NCBI GenBank assembly: GCA_009801015.1 | Contig: VHZZ01008604.1 | Location: forward strand, 1 to 31,212 | Length of the DNA: 31,212 nucleotides | Origin: Silene noctiflora | Taxonomy: Eukaryota; Streptophyta; Magnoliopsida; Caryophyllales; Caryophyllaceae | Reading direction: 5' to 3' | Shown here: piece by piece, positions 11,201 through 20,704 of the stretch | Layout of the letters: each line of letters begins with the position of its first letter | Position numbering within the stretch: the stretch's first letter is position 1 | Program-made: the position numbers and the translations under genes | Notes under the pieces: model-generated | The model's database searches: none | What the model was told of the DNA's origin: nothing | Seen by the model: only the letters and a program-made list of their open reading frames with translations

Positions 11201-14200
11201 TTAGATTGTGAATGTCCCTGAAAAGGGAGGGAGAAAGCCTCCTCGCGGAGACCATATTCAGGTATTTTGGAGCTTTGTGCATCAGTATTACCTATTGTCA
11301 TTGTCAAACTCAATATTAGATGGCTTTTTCAGTAGTTCTTATGTTACTGATACTGTATAAGGTTATATATATTTTTGGGTTTCAAAATATACCCGGCCTT
11401 GAAAAAACAACGATCTTCCCCCGTATCCTGAACATCCTTTTTGTCTCTTTTCTTCTATCTGGAATCTCATTATGTTGATTTTATTGTGTTGAATTTTGTA
11501 GAACTGAGATTCAGTTTTGTATTTTTTTTGTCACTTCAATCAACTAATGTACTTGATACGGAATTATCACCAAGGTACTATATAAGTTGGAGATAGTAAT
11601 ATCCGTAGGATGCGATATTTGCTTGTCTCAAATTACCCTCAACTCGCATCTGAACCCTTTAGTATATGGGGTTTGAATTTTCTCAGGCTTTAGAATAAAA
11701 AAAGTTTAATTGTAGCTTATTATCACATTTGTTATGCCTCTCATTCAAAGTTATGCATGCTACTTTCTGTCTTCAGTTGACCTTCCCTTGGGTGTGCTTT
11801 TTGATACATGACTCCATTAGGTAAATGCACTGTATTCTTGCTTTAATCTGTTCCAGACGCTTAAATTTTAACCTTCAGTGTACATGGTGATTCGCAGATT
11901 GATACAAAAGATATTCTATTTATCTGCGGTGGTGCTTTTGTGGATTTGGAGAAAACAATTTCAGAAAGGTCTTATTCCTGTCTGATATTTTTGAATAATG
12001 GAGAGTTTGTTGGGACAAAAGAAGGTTCCTCTTATACATTTTCTGATTAAATTTCCTGTTACTAGACGACAAGATTCATCGATTGGTTTTGGAGCACCTG
12101 TCCGAGCAAACTTGCGAGCTGGTGGGTCAAGTAGTGCTGTGGTGGCATCAACATTACTTGAATCTGTGAGAATTTACTTCTTTGCTTTTTTGGTGGATTT
12201 TTTTTCAAACAGGAACTGCACACTCTAGTTCAACTCTTCAGTGCTTTGCCTTAGAACATACTTAGCTTACGTGTACTTGCAATCTGTCATCCATTTTTTT
12301 TGCGATAAACATCAATGGTGATTTTAGACTGTGTACAAGCTGAGAACAAACTTTTGGTTTCCAGGTAGAAAGCAGCGATCTTATTGCATATGGCCTTATT
12401 CCAGAATTCGTGGGCCGTTTCCCTATTCTGGTCAGTCTGTTGGCATTGTCTGAGGACCAGCTTGTTCAGGTGACAATTTATCCAAGTTTTTCAGTTACAG
12501 GATTAGAATTTGCTGAAGTTCTTTACTTTCTTCATGTCTCTCCAGTACATTAGCATTGAGCATTAGGGTCCCGTTGGCTAGCTCTGGAAATTGTGTGTAT
12601 ATTTACAACAGCGGAGTAAACTTTGTTAGTACTCGACTTTCTGGATTCCGTCTTCTGTTCTTAAAAGGAACATGATATATATTCATTTTTTCTTCATCTC
12701 AATTCTAAATATACTTGTTTTACCCATACGGCCATACCTTTCTTTCCATGAGATGGGCTGTGTTTCAATGGATGTAACCTGAATCTTAATGTCATTTACT
12801 CCATGTAACTATATTAGTATATTCCATTAATAGATAGTGTGGTTAATGTAGGTGAGAGATTGAAGTGAAATGTAAATGTAGTGTCTATAAGTGTTTATAT
12901 TTGGTTGGAGATGAGTAATTTCAGTAACAGTTAGGCCACCCCATTCCATTTCTTTCCTTGCTACCAAACAAAGTTCATTTTCTTGTAGTTGTGAGTTTTT
13001 GTCACATCCAACCTTCCAAGTATCCAACAAAACATAATTTTTAATACCGCTTGTGTGCGCATGAACTTTCTTGGACGAACGTTGGGAGAACTAAAAGAAA
13101 TTTTTATTACTTGTAATAGCCTCTTGTTGAGAGAACTTTTGCACACAGGGGCTTTCTCGATTCAACTGTGCGTTTGTTATGTAGAAATATGAACTGAACT
13201 GTATCATCCTATTTTTAATGGCTTATTTGCTAACCCTGATTGTGTTTTATAGGTCCTCATGGAGCCAAAGAATGCTCTTGGTAAGCAGTATAAGAAATTG
13301 TTCAGCATGAACAATGTAAGGTTTTACACTTCTTCCTGACGTATTAGTTTGAATCTGCATTTTTATGAATAATAATGTGACTTGCATTATTTAATTCCTC
13401 TTAATATGAACGAAATACAATTTTTACATTGGTGCACTTGTGTGTGCTATCTTCTAGACTGGAAATTCATAATCTTGATTTTCCTTGTATTGATGTGTCG
13501 AAAGCTTTTCAAAAAACTTATCCAAGATGGGTTTAATGTTAGACCAATCTATTAACCCTATAACCAAATGAAGAATATTTAATATATTGGGTTGGTCTTA
13601 TATGCGTGATCATTTCATTCAAGACTTGCTGAAAGCTTTGACATCAAATATAGGTGAAACTTCACTTTACGGAGAAAGCTTTGAGGCTGATTGCCACGAA
13701 ATCTATGGTCAAGAACACCGGTGCTAGAGGTTTACGAGCCCTTTTGGAGAACATACTTACGGAGGCAATGTATGAGGTACTGACGAATGACAAATTAACT
13801 CATCAACCAAAGTTTGTTTTTTACTTTTCCTTTTTTTTGGGTTTTAAGGGAGGAACGAGAGCAAAATTGATGTTGATAGTTCAAACCAAGGTCACGACTC
13901 ATGAGTACCACACTACCACCCATCGTGACTTTATGGGCAATCTGTTACCACTTGCAACTTTGAAGTTCTAGTAACCCAGCATTTCTGATGCTGGAGTGAT
14001 GATGACCCCTGTTTCTTCTTGTTTAGATCCCAGATGTCACGACGGGAAGTGATTACATAGATGCAGTTGTGGTTGATGAGGAGGCGGTGGGTCCCATTAA
14101 TTCTCCTGGATGTGGGGCAAAAATTCTTCGTGGAGATGGTGCACTTGAAAAGTACCTGGCTGGTTCAGAACATGAAGTATGTTTAGAATCATCGCGCTCT

Positions 14201-15161
14201 TATTTAAAATCGCAATCTTCTGTTCATTGATTCTTGTAATACTGGGTTAGCTTAAGGTTTCTACATATGGCTACGCCGTACACCAGATTGTTGTATAGGA
14301 GTATCTCATATCTCAACAAGAAGACCAAAAAAAACCTAACAAAATAGTGAAAAACTCATTGCATATAAGACATGGATTTTTACATGACTCAAGCTGATAA
14401 TTTATAATGCTGACAAAACATATTATAGTCGAGCGACTTAAATATGTCACTCATGATTATAAATTATCAGGTTGTTACAAAAAAAATTAGAAGACCTACA
14501 AGGCTACAAGTACTTCACCTTCAAGGATTTTTTTACCTTTTGGCCGCCTCTCATACACTACAATGGTCGAATATGAAAGTGGGTGATATGTATTTGTCAC
14601 AAGTCTGTCAACTGACATCTGAATATTTGATTCATTGCAGGAAAATGCCTTTTCCTTGGCTACAGAGTTTGAAAGGGCGCGAAAAGGGACTTTTACAAGA
14701 GGTGTGCCCGCATGATATATATGTCCATGGCAAACCTTGTATTCAGTTACTGTATTCTTTCAGCTCATTCTTTTAGTAGCTGCTTAATACTCCACAACAG
14801 TCCAACATAGTCTCTAACTTGACAAAAGAAGATCAATAAGATACGACTCAGAATACTAAAATAAGTAGGAGTTTTTAATTGTCGCGTTTAGAGGCGTATT
14901 TTAAAGTCATACTGTCTTAAGAGGATAGTTGTGGTTTTTCTAGAAAATTTTTGTTACTTATCTTTACTACCTTAATGTATCCTGACTCATGTATACTGCA
15001 TCTTGTATCCTATATTCATTGATTTTGGTAAGTTCCAACATTCAAGCAATAAAAGTCTCGTACCTCTGATGTAAATTATGTTCAGCATTTTTCAATTCCT
15101 ACTATCTCCTGCAGGAACACAGGGTGTGCGAAATTTCGCTGGTTTTTCTTTCATGCTGTAG
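5128..15161 (+). CDS. CLPX: ATP-dependent Clp protease ATP-binding subunit ClpX, mitochondrial
   Basis: AAA+ unfoldase that feeds proteins to mitochondrial ClpP. Exons: 5128-5913, 6537-6595, 6785-6876, 6986-7065, 7636-7686, 9923-9997, 10192-10269, 11205-11261, 11898-11968, 12066-12165, 12365-12469, 13253-13315, 13654-13776, 14027-14176, 14641-14701, 15115-15161. These total 1998 bases, 665 residues plus stop, with all phases consistent. The basic N-terminus (RWKR, TRRS) suits a mitochondrial presequence. A C4 zinc ribbon follows (CPRC at residues 67-70, CPTC at 97-100), then a Gly-rich linker (about 170-245) and [20 protein letters not shown]+ parts: Walker A GPTGSGKT (308-315, split by intron 3), pore loop GYVG (341-344), Walker B IVYIDE (369-374), IGF ClpP-docking motif (456-458), IPEFVGR (495-501) and sensor 2 GARGLR (562-567). 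Intron 4 is GC-AG. The last two exons (poorly conserved tail) are the least certain. The ATG at 5128 is the first in frame; the upstream TTG is not a plant start. Confidence 0.94.
7066..7635 (+). other. GC-AG intron (CLPX intron 4)
   Basis: Exon 4 ends ...TTAACACAG and the intron starts GCAAGC; it ends CTCTGCAG before GCTGGCTAC. Only this junction joins TLTQ to AGYVGED in frame, the order invariant in ClpX proteins. No GT nearby keeps the frame. The site fits the strong exonic AG plus GCAAG context seen in plant GC-AG introns. Confidence 0.85.
8130..8360. repeat. Diverged 115-bp tandem duplication in CLPX intron 5
   Basis: AATTCATAC..CTTCTTAAAAATAGTATTGGCTTG..TTT..TAGTGGA occurs near 8130-8180 and again near 8251-8295, about 115 bases apart. 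Similarity continues weakly through CTGAA..ACTT..TTT..CAT and AGTC.AAGTCTC. The copies differ by substitutions and a small indel, so the duplication is not recent. Confidence 0.7.
8479..8822. mobile_element. 344-bp Tourist-like MITE with internal hairpins, in CLPX intron 5
   Basis: The left end GGGTAAGATTATTGG resembles the reverse complement of the right end GGTAAGGATAAGATTATCCG, with a small gap. TTA flanks both sides (8476-8478 and 8823-8825), the duplication type of PIF/Harbinger elements. The interior holds a perfect 17-bp inverted repeat (8484-8500 with 8517-8533) and a near-perfect hairpin centred on 8571 (8558-8570 with 8572-8584, extending to about 21 bases per arm with one mismatch). 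It has no coding capacity. Confidence 0.6.
9030..9115. repeat. Possible SINE-type 3' tail in CLPX intron 5
   Basis: The string GATTCATGTTAGCGACCCCA, then AAATTATGTTGGGACTAGG and TTGTTGTAA, resembles a common plant dispersed repeat whose consensus I recall as ending in GACCCCAAATT..TTGGGACTAAGGC..TTGTTGTTG. No pol III boxes or target-site duplication are evident. Identification is by memory of the pattern only. Confidence 0.35.
9400..9560. repeat. Degenerate TTGCTGAAATTTACT-type short tandem repeats
   Basis: Units such as GATGAAATTTACTGATTG, TTGCTGAAATTTACTCAATG and TTGCTGACATTTACTGGATC follow one another with drifting spacing of about 20-25 bases inside CLPX intron 5. Confidence 0.5.
14394..14470. 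repeat. 77-bp fold-back element in CLPX intron 14
   Basis: CTGATAATTTATAAT (14394-14408) is the perfect reverse complement of 14456-14470. Weaker pairing continues inward (ACATATT against AATATGT). It could be a very small MITE or a relic of one. It lies about 170 bases before exon 15. Confidence 0.6.
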
Positions 15162-15185
15162 CTTTTGTTCATACAAAGCGTCTTG

Positions 15186-15345
15186 CTTGTGACGGACAAT
15201 ATTCGTCACAAGCTGAAGACGGATAATTCGCCTTTCACAGCAAGTGGGAGGGCAAGTGGGAGAAAAATGGAACTATCACTTGCATATTGTGAGAGGGGCA
15301 CTATCCGTCTTCAGCTTGTGACGGATAGTGTCCGTCTTCAATGAG
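15186..15345. mobile_element. MITE with about 35-bp inverted repeats in the CLPX 3' UTR
   Basis: 15191-15225 and the reverse complement of 15302-15336 match at 33 of 35 positions (core CGTCACAAGCTGAAGACGGATA). Each arm also contains a small hairpin (GTGACGG...TCGTCAC), giving a nested fold. The interior has a short GCAAGTGGGAG direct repeat. The element starts about 25 bases after the CLPX stop, so it would lie in the 3' UTR. I could not identify the target-site duplication. Confidence 0.7.
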
Positions 15346-15723
15346 AATTTTTGTACATAACAATAACATATCCGACCGTGTCCCTCCTTTCTTTTTAAAT
15401 TTCAATCACTTTACCATTTAGCGTGTTTATTCTAACAATAAATACCGGGGGTTTACATCAAGACGATAATTTAATAACGACTTCAAATCAGAAAAGTTGA
15501 AATCATAGAAAATGATTTACCAACGTGTTAAAGTCGATGACATAATATGATTTAGGAACAACTTTTACCATTAGTTAACAGATCTCACGTTAACTTCATT
15601 AAAAATTTCTCAAATACAATTATTCGTCTACAATGTAAAACAACTTTATATAATACATATAGTGTTTTTCCACTTTTCCACGACAGTAATAAACTACGAG
15701 TAATAATATAGGTAAGCAAAAAA
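15346..15723. other. Intergenic, AT-rich, nothing recognised
   Basis: Apart from the candidate poly(A) signal, this stretch holds no coding frame or clear repeat. It ends in an A-run at the assembly gap. Confidence 0.5.
15437..15442 (+). terminator. Candidate CLPX polyadenylation signal AATAAA
   Basis: AATAAA lies 276 bases after the proposed stop codon, beyond the 3' MITE. Plant poly(A) signals are loose, so this is only a candidate. Confidence 0.3.
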
Positions 15724-15763
15724 NNNNNNNNNNNNNNNNNNNNNNNNNNNNNNNNNNNNNNNN
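15724..15763. other. Assembly gap (40 N)
   Basis: A run of 40 N flanked by A-runs on both sides, suggesting a poly(A) homopolymer that failed to assemble. The true length is unknown. It lies 54 bases before the next start codon, so part of that promoter or leader may be missing. Confidence 0.99.
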
Positions 15764-15817
15764 AAAAAAAAAAAACGTAGTAGAAGAGAGTGAGACGAAA
15801 GGTAAGAAGGTAAAAAG

Positions 15818-18800
15818 ATGAACGGCGGAGAAGACAAGGGACTACTCTGGAAGCTTCCAGAGGTCAAAGTCAAAGATATTGGTAAAATCGGGCCGGGTTT
15901 CGGCTTCGGCGTCGGTTGCGGTCTCGGCTTCGGTCTCGGTCTTATCGGCGGTAACTCAAATTTTCCTTAAACTTCCGTTAAAACATTTATTAATTCAATT
16001 TTGTTGATTAATCTGATTTAGCTTAATGTTTGAATCAAATAAGCATAATGCATTAATTTGTGTTTAATTAGCAGTTGCAGTTGTGTAATTAGTTATTTGC
16101 TTAATGATTGCAAGAGTAAAGGATGTTTAATTTGACTTTTGAATGATTAGGGGAATTATGGAGTTAGGGTATGTGATATACAATGTTTTATGAAATAGGA
16201 TTTTTGATACTACGTATTAACTACTCCCTCCGCCCAGTCAATAATTTACGTTTTCACGCTCACAGATTAAAGTAAAGGTAAACTATTGAGGAAGTATGTA
16301 GTAGACTAATAGTAATAGTATAAGGTAATATAACCTTGGGTTAATTAAGATGAGAAGTGTGCAGCGGATTATTACTCCAAAGATTTGTATACTTCTTACT
16401 TACCGGGTGAATGAGTTGGTCTCACATGTAAAACCGTCTCTTACGGAGCACAAGTTTTTGTAATTAAGAATTAGACGTGATGATTGTATTGTCCCTGGTC
16501 AAGCCTTCGCAACTTTAGAGTTTCCGGCTTTTATAGTGTTATGACTTGCGTAATATATTTTGTTAAAGGTTTGTTCCTATGAAGATCATTTAACTTTCCC
16601 GTCCTGATAATGGTTGTATGAAATAAATTCTTCCCCGTTGTTAGTGTTTTTTGAGACCGATCTTTATTCAGTTAATGCTCTACTAAATATGTTTTTCAAT
16701 GTTTTCAATCTTCAGGTGCAGGCTTTGGTCCCGGAATACCTGGACTTCAATTAGGTCTTGGAGTTGGTGCTGGATGTGGTGTTGGTGTAGGTTTCGGATA
16801 TGGTGTTGGCAAAGGTGTTGCGTATGATGAGAACAGGAGATACTCTAATGTTGGGAAGCCTACTTTTAATGGCTCATATGTTCCTTCTCAGTAAGTAACT
16901 CGTACTTTAACTGAAATCCGTTTAGTTCCTTTGTGCTTCCAAATGTCTGTTTGCGAAGCTCATGGTTTAGTGTGACTATGTGATGGCTGCTGATGTTTTT
17001 CATCGCGAGCACACTTCTGTGCTAAACTCACATTACGTGTATCTTTAGATGTGAATGGTTGAATCTTTAGGGTTTTGGTGTCCAATAATTTTTTTTTAAC
17101 GAAAGCTTACAAAAGAGCCTTCCATGCTGAAAAACTTTATTATTTTGGATGAATATATGAAAGATAAATCTATCTGAAAGATGAGAAGATGGATTTTGGA
17201 AAATGACAACAATTAATAGCTATCATTCACTGCATGTTTTGAGTGGTGTAAAATTTCTCTCCAACTTCCTAAGACAGTTAAATGTACTCCATACGAGTGT
17301 AATTCTTGCAAAACATGTAGTAGGGATTTGAGAAATGTAGGGTAAGCCATAACTCATAAGTGATAGACCTTTTAGAAATCCCCATCCAGATTTTCAGTCC
17401 TCACCATGGAACACCAACTTCAAGTCATCATGTCAAACTGATGCTACTGCGGAATACAATTTAATGGTGCGGAAAAATAGGATTTACAATCTCTGATAAA
17501 TGCTCTGCGTTGCATCCGAGTATCCAACACACGTTTCCTATTACTAGAGCTTGCTTCTCTCGGTCCTTTTATTCGGCCAGACAACGATTAAATCATTGTA
17601 CTGTAACTCTGTAAGCCTAAATTCAGAAATACATTGCTGACCCAAAATAATCCAGATTTTATCAAATTTCCTTGTAAACTACGATCGGTAGCCCCTCCTC
17701 TAAAGAGCGCAGTGTTTAGCCATTTTATCTCATTAAGTACTGATCTGCGGTTTGCCGAAACCTGCACGAAGCTCTTTCTAGTATATCCGTGTGAATTATC
17801 TTTCTGAATCTTGTCCATTGTGACAAAGAAGTGTCTTGACGTACAACCCATTGAATTACTCTCCCTCTTCACACTCCTTTATTTTTGATGACCAAACTTT
17901 TTAGAGATGCTTATGTAATTCGTCACTTTTCTTATTGTAAGCAAGAGCTTCACCATTAATTGACCTATGCTGCACCGACTCGACTGCATATGTCTGACGC
18001 GGCTATTTGATGAAGTGTCAGTGTCCGACAGATTGAACTGTCAAAGTATCGTTCATAGCCTTTAATTTTTATCATTTTAAGTGACCTGGGGTATAGCATA
18101 TTCAAATTTCATCCAAGTATATGGCGATTTTCAATATATAAACTATAAAGTGCGAAAAATTAAACCAACTACTATAGTGCAACTTCAAGTAATTTTGCAA
18201 AAAAAAGAAAATATTTTGGTAAAAAATTGTTTTATTAAGATGGGATTTTGTTAATATTGCTCATGGAAAATAGATCAAACCTTAGGACAACAAAATGGAA
18301 TTAGTGAGACCTCAAAGCACTAAAGTGGAATTGGTCAACACCTTAACACCGCAAACTGAAAGTAATCCATATGAGAAGCTCCAAGGTGATCACAATCAAG
18401 GCTCAGAACTAACCTATCCACATCAGTATCCATATTTGTTTGTCATTGGTAGTCATGAATCATAGTAGACGACGGGATACCACAAGTATTTTGTGTAGTT
18501 GATGATGGGTGAAAGGAAATGAGATGCAAAATGAAATTCACCTTGGTGGGGGAATGATGTTAGATTGTTCATTGTGTCATTATTTAGAAGTGTTGTTTTT
18601 TTCTTTTTTTTTTTCCGCAGTAAAAATATCAAGTCACGAGTTTAAAAAATTTACTTATTAGGAAAAAATTGCTTACATAAAACATCACTAATCAAATACG
18701 CATAACGAAATATGTGCCGTCGCCACTGTTACTTTGGTGAAGGTGAATAAATTTTTTGGAGAACACACTTAATGGTGAGATGAAGCTAAATGATTAGTTG

Positions 18801-20091
18801 ATGGTGAGAAAAAATTTTCTAGATTGGTGGAATGTGTTTTCGCTCCTCTTGGTCAAGGTAGTACGGAGTAATATTTTCCCCCTAGTAGGAGTGGATCTGA
18901 GACAGGACTAATCCTTGAGGATCGAGGTGGACCGCTTGGTAGTTTAGATGATCAATTTGTTCAATTTGGCCGCATAATTATAAAACCTTGGGTTTTGGAT
19001 AACCTGGGGTGTCAAATGTGTGTAAAATTCTAGAACTCAAGGGGTTTTTGAACATAATTTCTTGTTATATATACATATAAATGGGCGTAAATATCTTAGG
19101 CCAGGTTTGGATACCAAAATAGGAGGGGAAAGGGAGGGTAGGTGGAAGGGGAGAAGGGCGGGGAAAATGGCGAAGAAAGAAATGAAACAGTTAGAAAGGG
19201 CGGGTGAACTCGCGTGTTGGAGGAGTGTATCACCTAAAATTTTCTCTGCGGGTTTTGGTTTGGTAAACAAAGAAGAGATGGTCCCGTGAAACCCAAATGT
19301 ACAAAAAGCGGGAGGTGATTTCCCCTCCAAATATTTTCTTTGTTGGAGGGGAAATAATTTGGCTTGGAGGAAGGAATGGAGGGATCCAATTTTCCTCTCC
19401 TCTAAATCCCTCCACCTCCATTTTGCTTGCTAACGAAAGGATTTCTCTGCTAACCAAAGGATTTCTCTTCCCCCCCTCCAAATCCTCTCATCCAAACACA
19501 CCCGTAATCTCAGAGCAGGTGGGGTACTGGTATGAGTAGTACCAGAGTAAATTTATACTCCTGGTCTGCTGGTCATTGAACCTGCATGATACGGAGTACT
19601 ACTGAAAGGAAGTATACAAGTCCCTGCACATTCACTGACAAAAAAGTGTAGAATGTTTTAGGAGCGATTTACTTGTGCAGATTTTGTAAATAACTCAAGT
19701 GGTGACAGCGACACACTTATGCCCATTCATATAAATTTTTTGTATCCGACTCTGAGGGTGACATGTCTATGCAGATTTTTGCATTCTCATGTCTAATAAG
19801 CCCATTAAGAATCTTTGTATGCACTCTACAGGTTTGTTTCCATCAAATGGAAAATTTTATCTTTGTGGATTGTAAATTTGGGGTTAGGATTTTGGACAAC
19901 CAAACAAACTGTGATGGATGGAGTATTGATCGCTCAAATGTTGACTTTATTTGTTGCATTGGTCCAAGTGCTCATCTTTATATGTTTCTTTTCTCAGGGA
20001 TGAGATTGGTGCACTCGTTGATGAGCTTGTCATTAACACCAAAAGGCTGGTTGTTGTTGCGTCTAAGGAAATCGACAAATGGAGACGATAG
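15818..20091 (+). CDS. Small glycine-zipper membrane protein, possibly TGD5-like
   Basis: Three exons, 15818-15950, 16716-16890 and 19998-20091, total 402 bases: 133 residues plus stop. Every junction is GT-AG with consistent phases, and the second donor is a strong GTAAGT. Residues 1-24 are hydrophilic (MNGGEDKGLLWKLPEVKVKD). Residues 25-45 and 50-80 are two glycine-rich hydrophobic segments with alternating small residues (PGFGFGVGCGLGFGLG, GVGAGCGVGVGFGYGVG), which could pair in a membrane as glycine zippers. The C-terminal tail is charged (DEIGALVDELVINTKRL, ending KWRR). The layout recalls the TGD5 small glycine-rich plastid-envelope proteins involved in lipid import from the ER, but that link is from memory of the family. 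The alternative is an uncharacterised glycine-rich protein. The gene structure is secure; the function is not. Intron 2 is 3.1 kb, long for so small a gene. Confidence 0.82.
16224..16294. mobile_element. 71-bp Stowaway-like MITE relic in intron 1
   Basis: The left end reads CTCCCTCCGCCCAGTCAATAA; the right end read in reverse is CTTCCTCAATAGTTTACC. TA flanks both sides (16222-16223 and 16295-16296). The CTCCCTCCG terminus is the usual Stowaway start. The inverted repeats are imperfect, so it looks old. Confidence 0.55.
16891..19097 (+). other. Large intron 2, first part: nothing assignable
   Basis: About 2.2 kb with no second gene I can support. A 94-codon minus-strand frame (17588-17872) matches no family I recognise. 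The remainder is AT-rich with a T-run near 18597-18615. Confidence 0.4.
19099..19504. mobile_element. About 406-bp MITE-like element in intron 2
   Basis: The left end GGCCAGGTTTGGATA and the reverse complement of the right end CGGGTGTGTTTGGATGA share the GTTTGGAT core. TA flanks both sides (19097-19098 and 19505-19506). Inside is a perfect 13-bp inverted repeat (19318-19330 with 19343-19355) and a doubled GCTAAC.AAAGGATTTCTCT unit near 19426-19468. Open frames on both strands here reflect purine/pyrimidine bias, not genes. Confidence 0.45.
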
Positions 20092-20704
20092 ACGACAGAG
20101 GTGTTCTTATCTATATGCTTCTAGGTGAAGTACATGTAAATTATTTGATTTATCCCCAGAAACAAACAGCAAATACTAAAGCATATTCGCGATTGGTGAA
20201 CATACATAATGGATTAATGTCGTTGCTCTTTCTACACATGGCTTTCATAGTACTCTCCTTTCGTCGTGCATCCTCAGGTCCTTGATTGGCCTAAGACAAT
20301 AGTATTGTACTAATATCGATTTAAGTCTTGATATTGGAATGAAATTGTAGCAACTCGGTCTTTGCACTTCTGTCTCGAAATATGGTCTAAAGAACCTTCA
20401 AATCTTTACAATGCAGTTGTGACGAACTGTTATGACCCAAATGTAATACTATCTAAATCTAACGTGTTCTCGGGTTAACTCTGAAATGTACGAGGTTGTT
20501 TGGGAAAACCAGTGTGCAAATTGCATGCCTAGAGCGGTTCTGCAATGTAGATGGCCTTAATATCTAATATTATTGCGGTAGCTATGCTTGAAGTCGCTGT
20601 GTCCTATATATGAAACTGTTATGGATCTTGTCGGTTCGTCTAAAAGGAAAAGAAGACAAATTGAAAGGAGAAAAGGGCACATTCTACAAAGTGCAATAGG
20701 CAAC
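20092..20704. other. Shared 3' region between two convergent genes
   Basis: The glycine-zipper gene ends at 20091 on the plus strand and the galactosyltransferase ends at 20705 on the minus strand, leaving 613 bases for both 3' UTRs. No coding frame or repeat is convincing here. Long UTRs would overlap as antisense transcripts. Confidence 0.5.

Noticed and set aside
17588..17872. 94-codon minus-strand ORF in the intron of the glycine-zipper gene
   Set aside because: No recognised motif, no flanking exons and no clear gene context. It could be a decayed gene fragment, but I cannot support it.
19037..19539. Overlapping ORFs on both strands
   Set aside because: They lie in a purine/pyrimidine-biased MITE-like element with few stop codons by composition.
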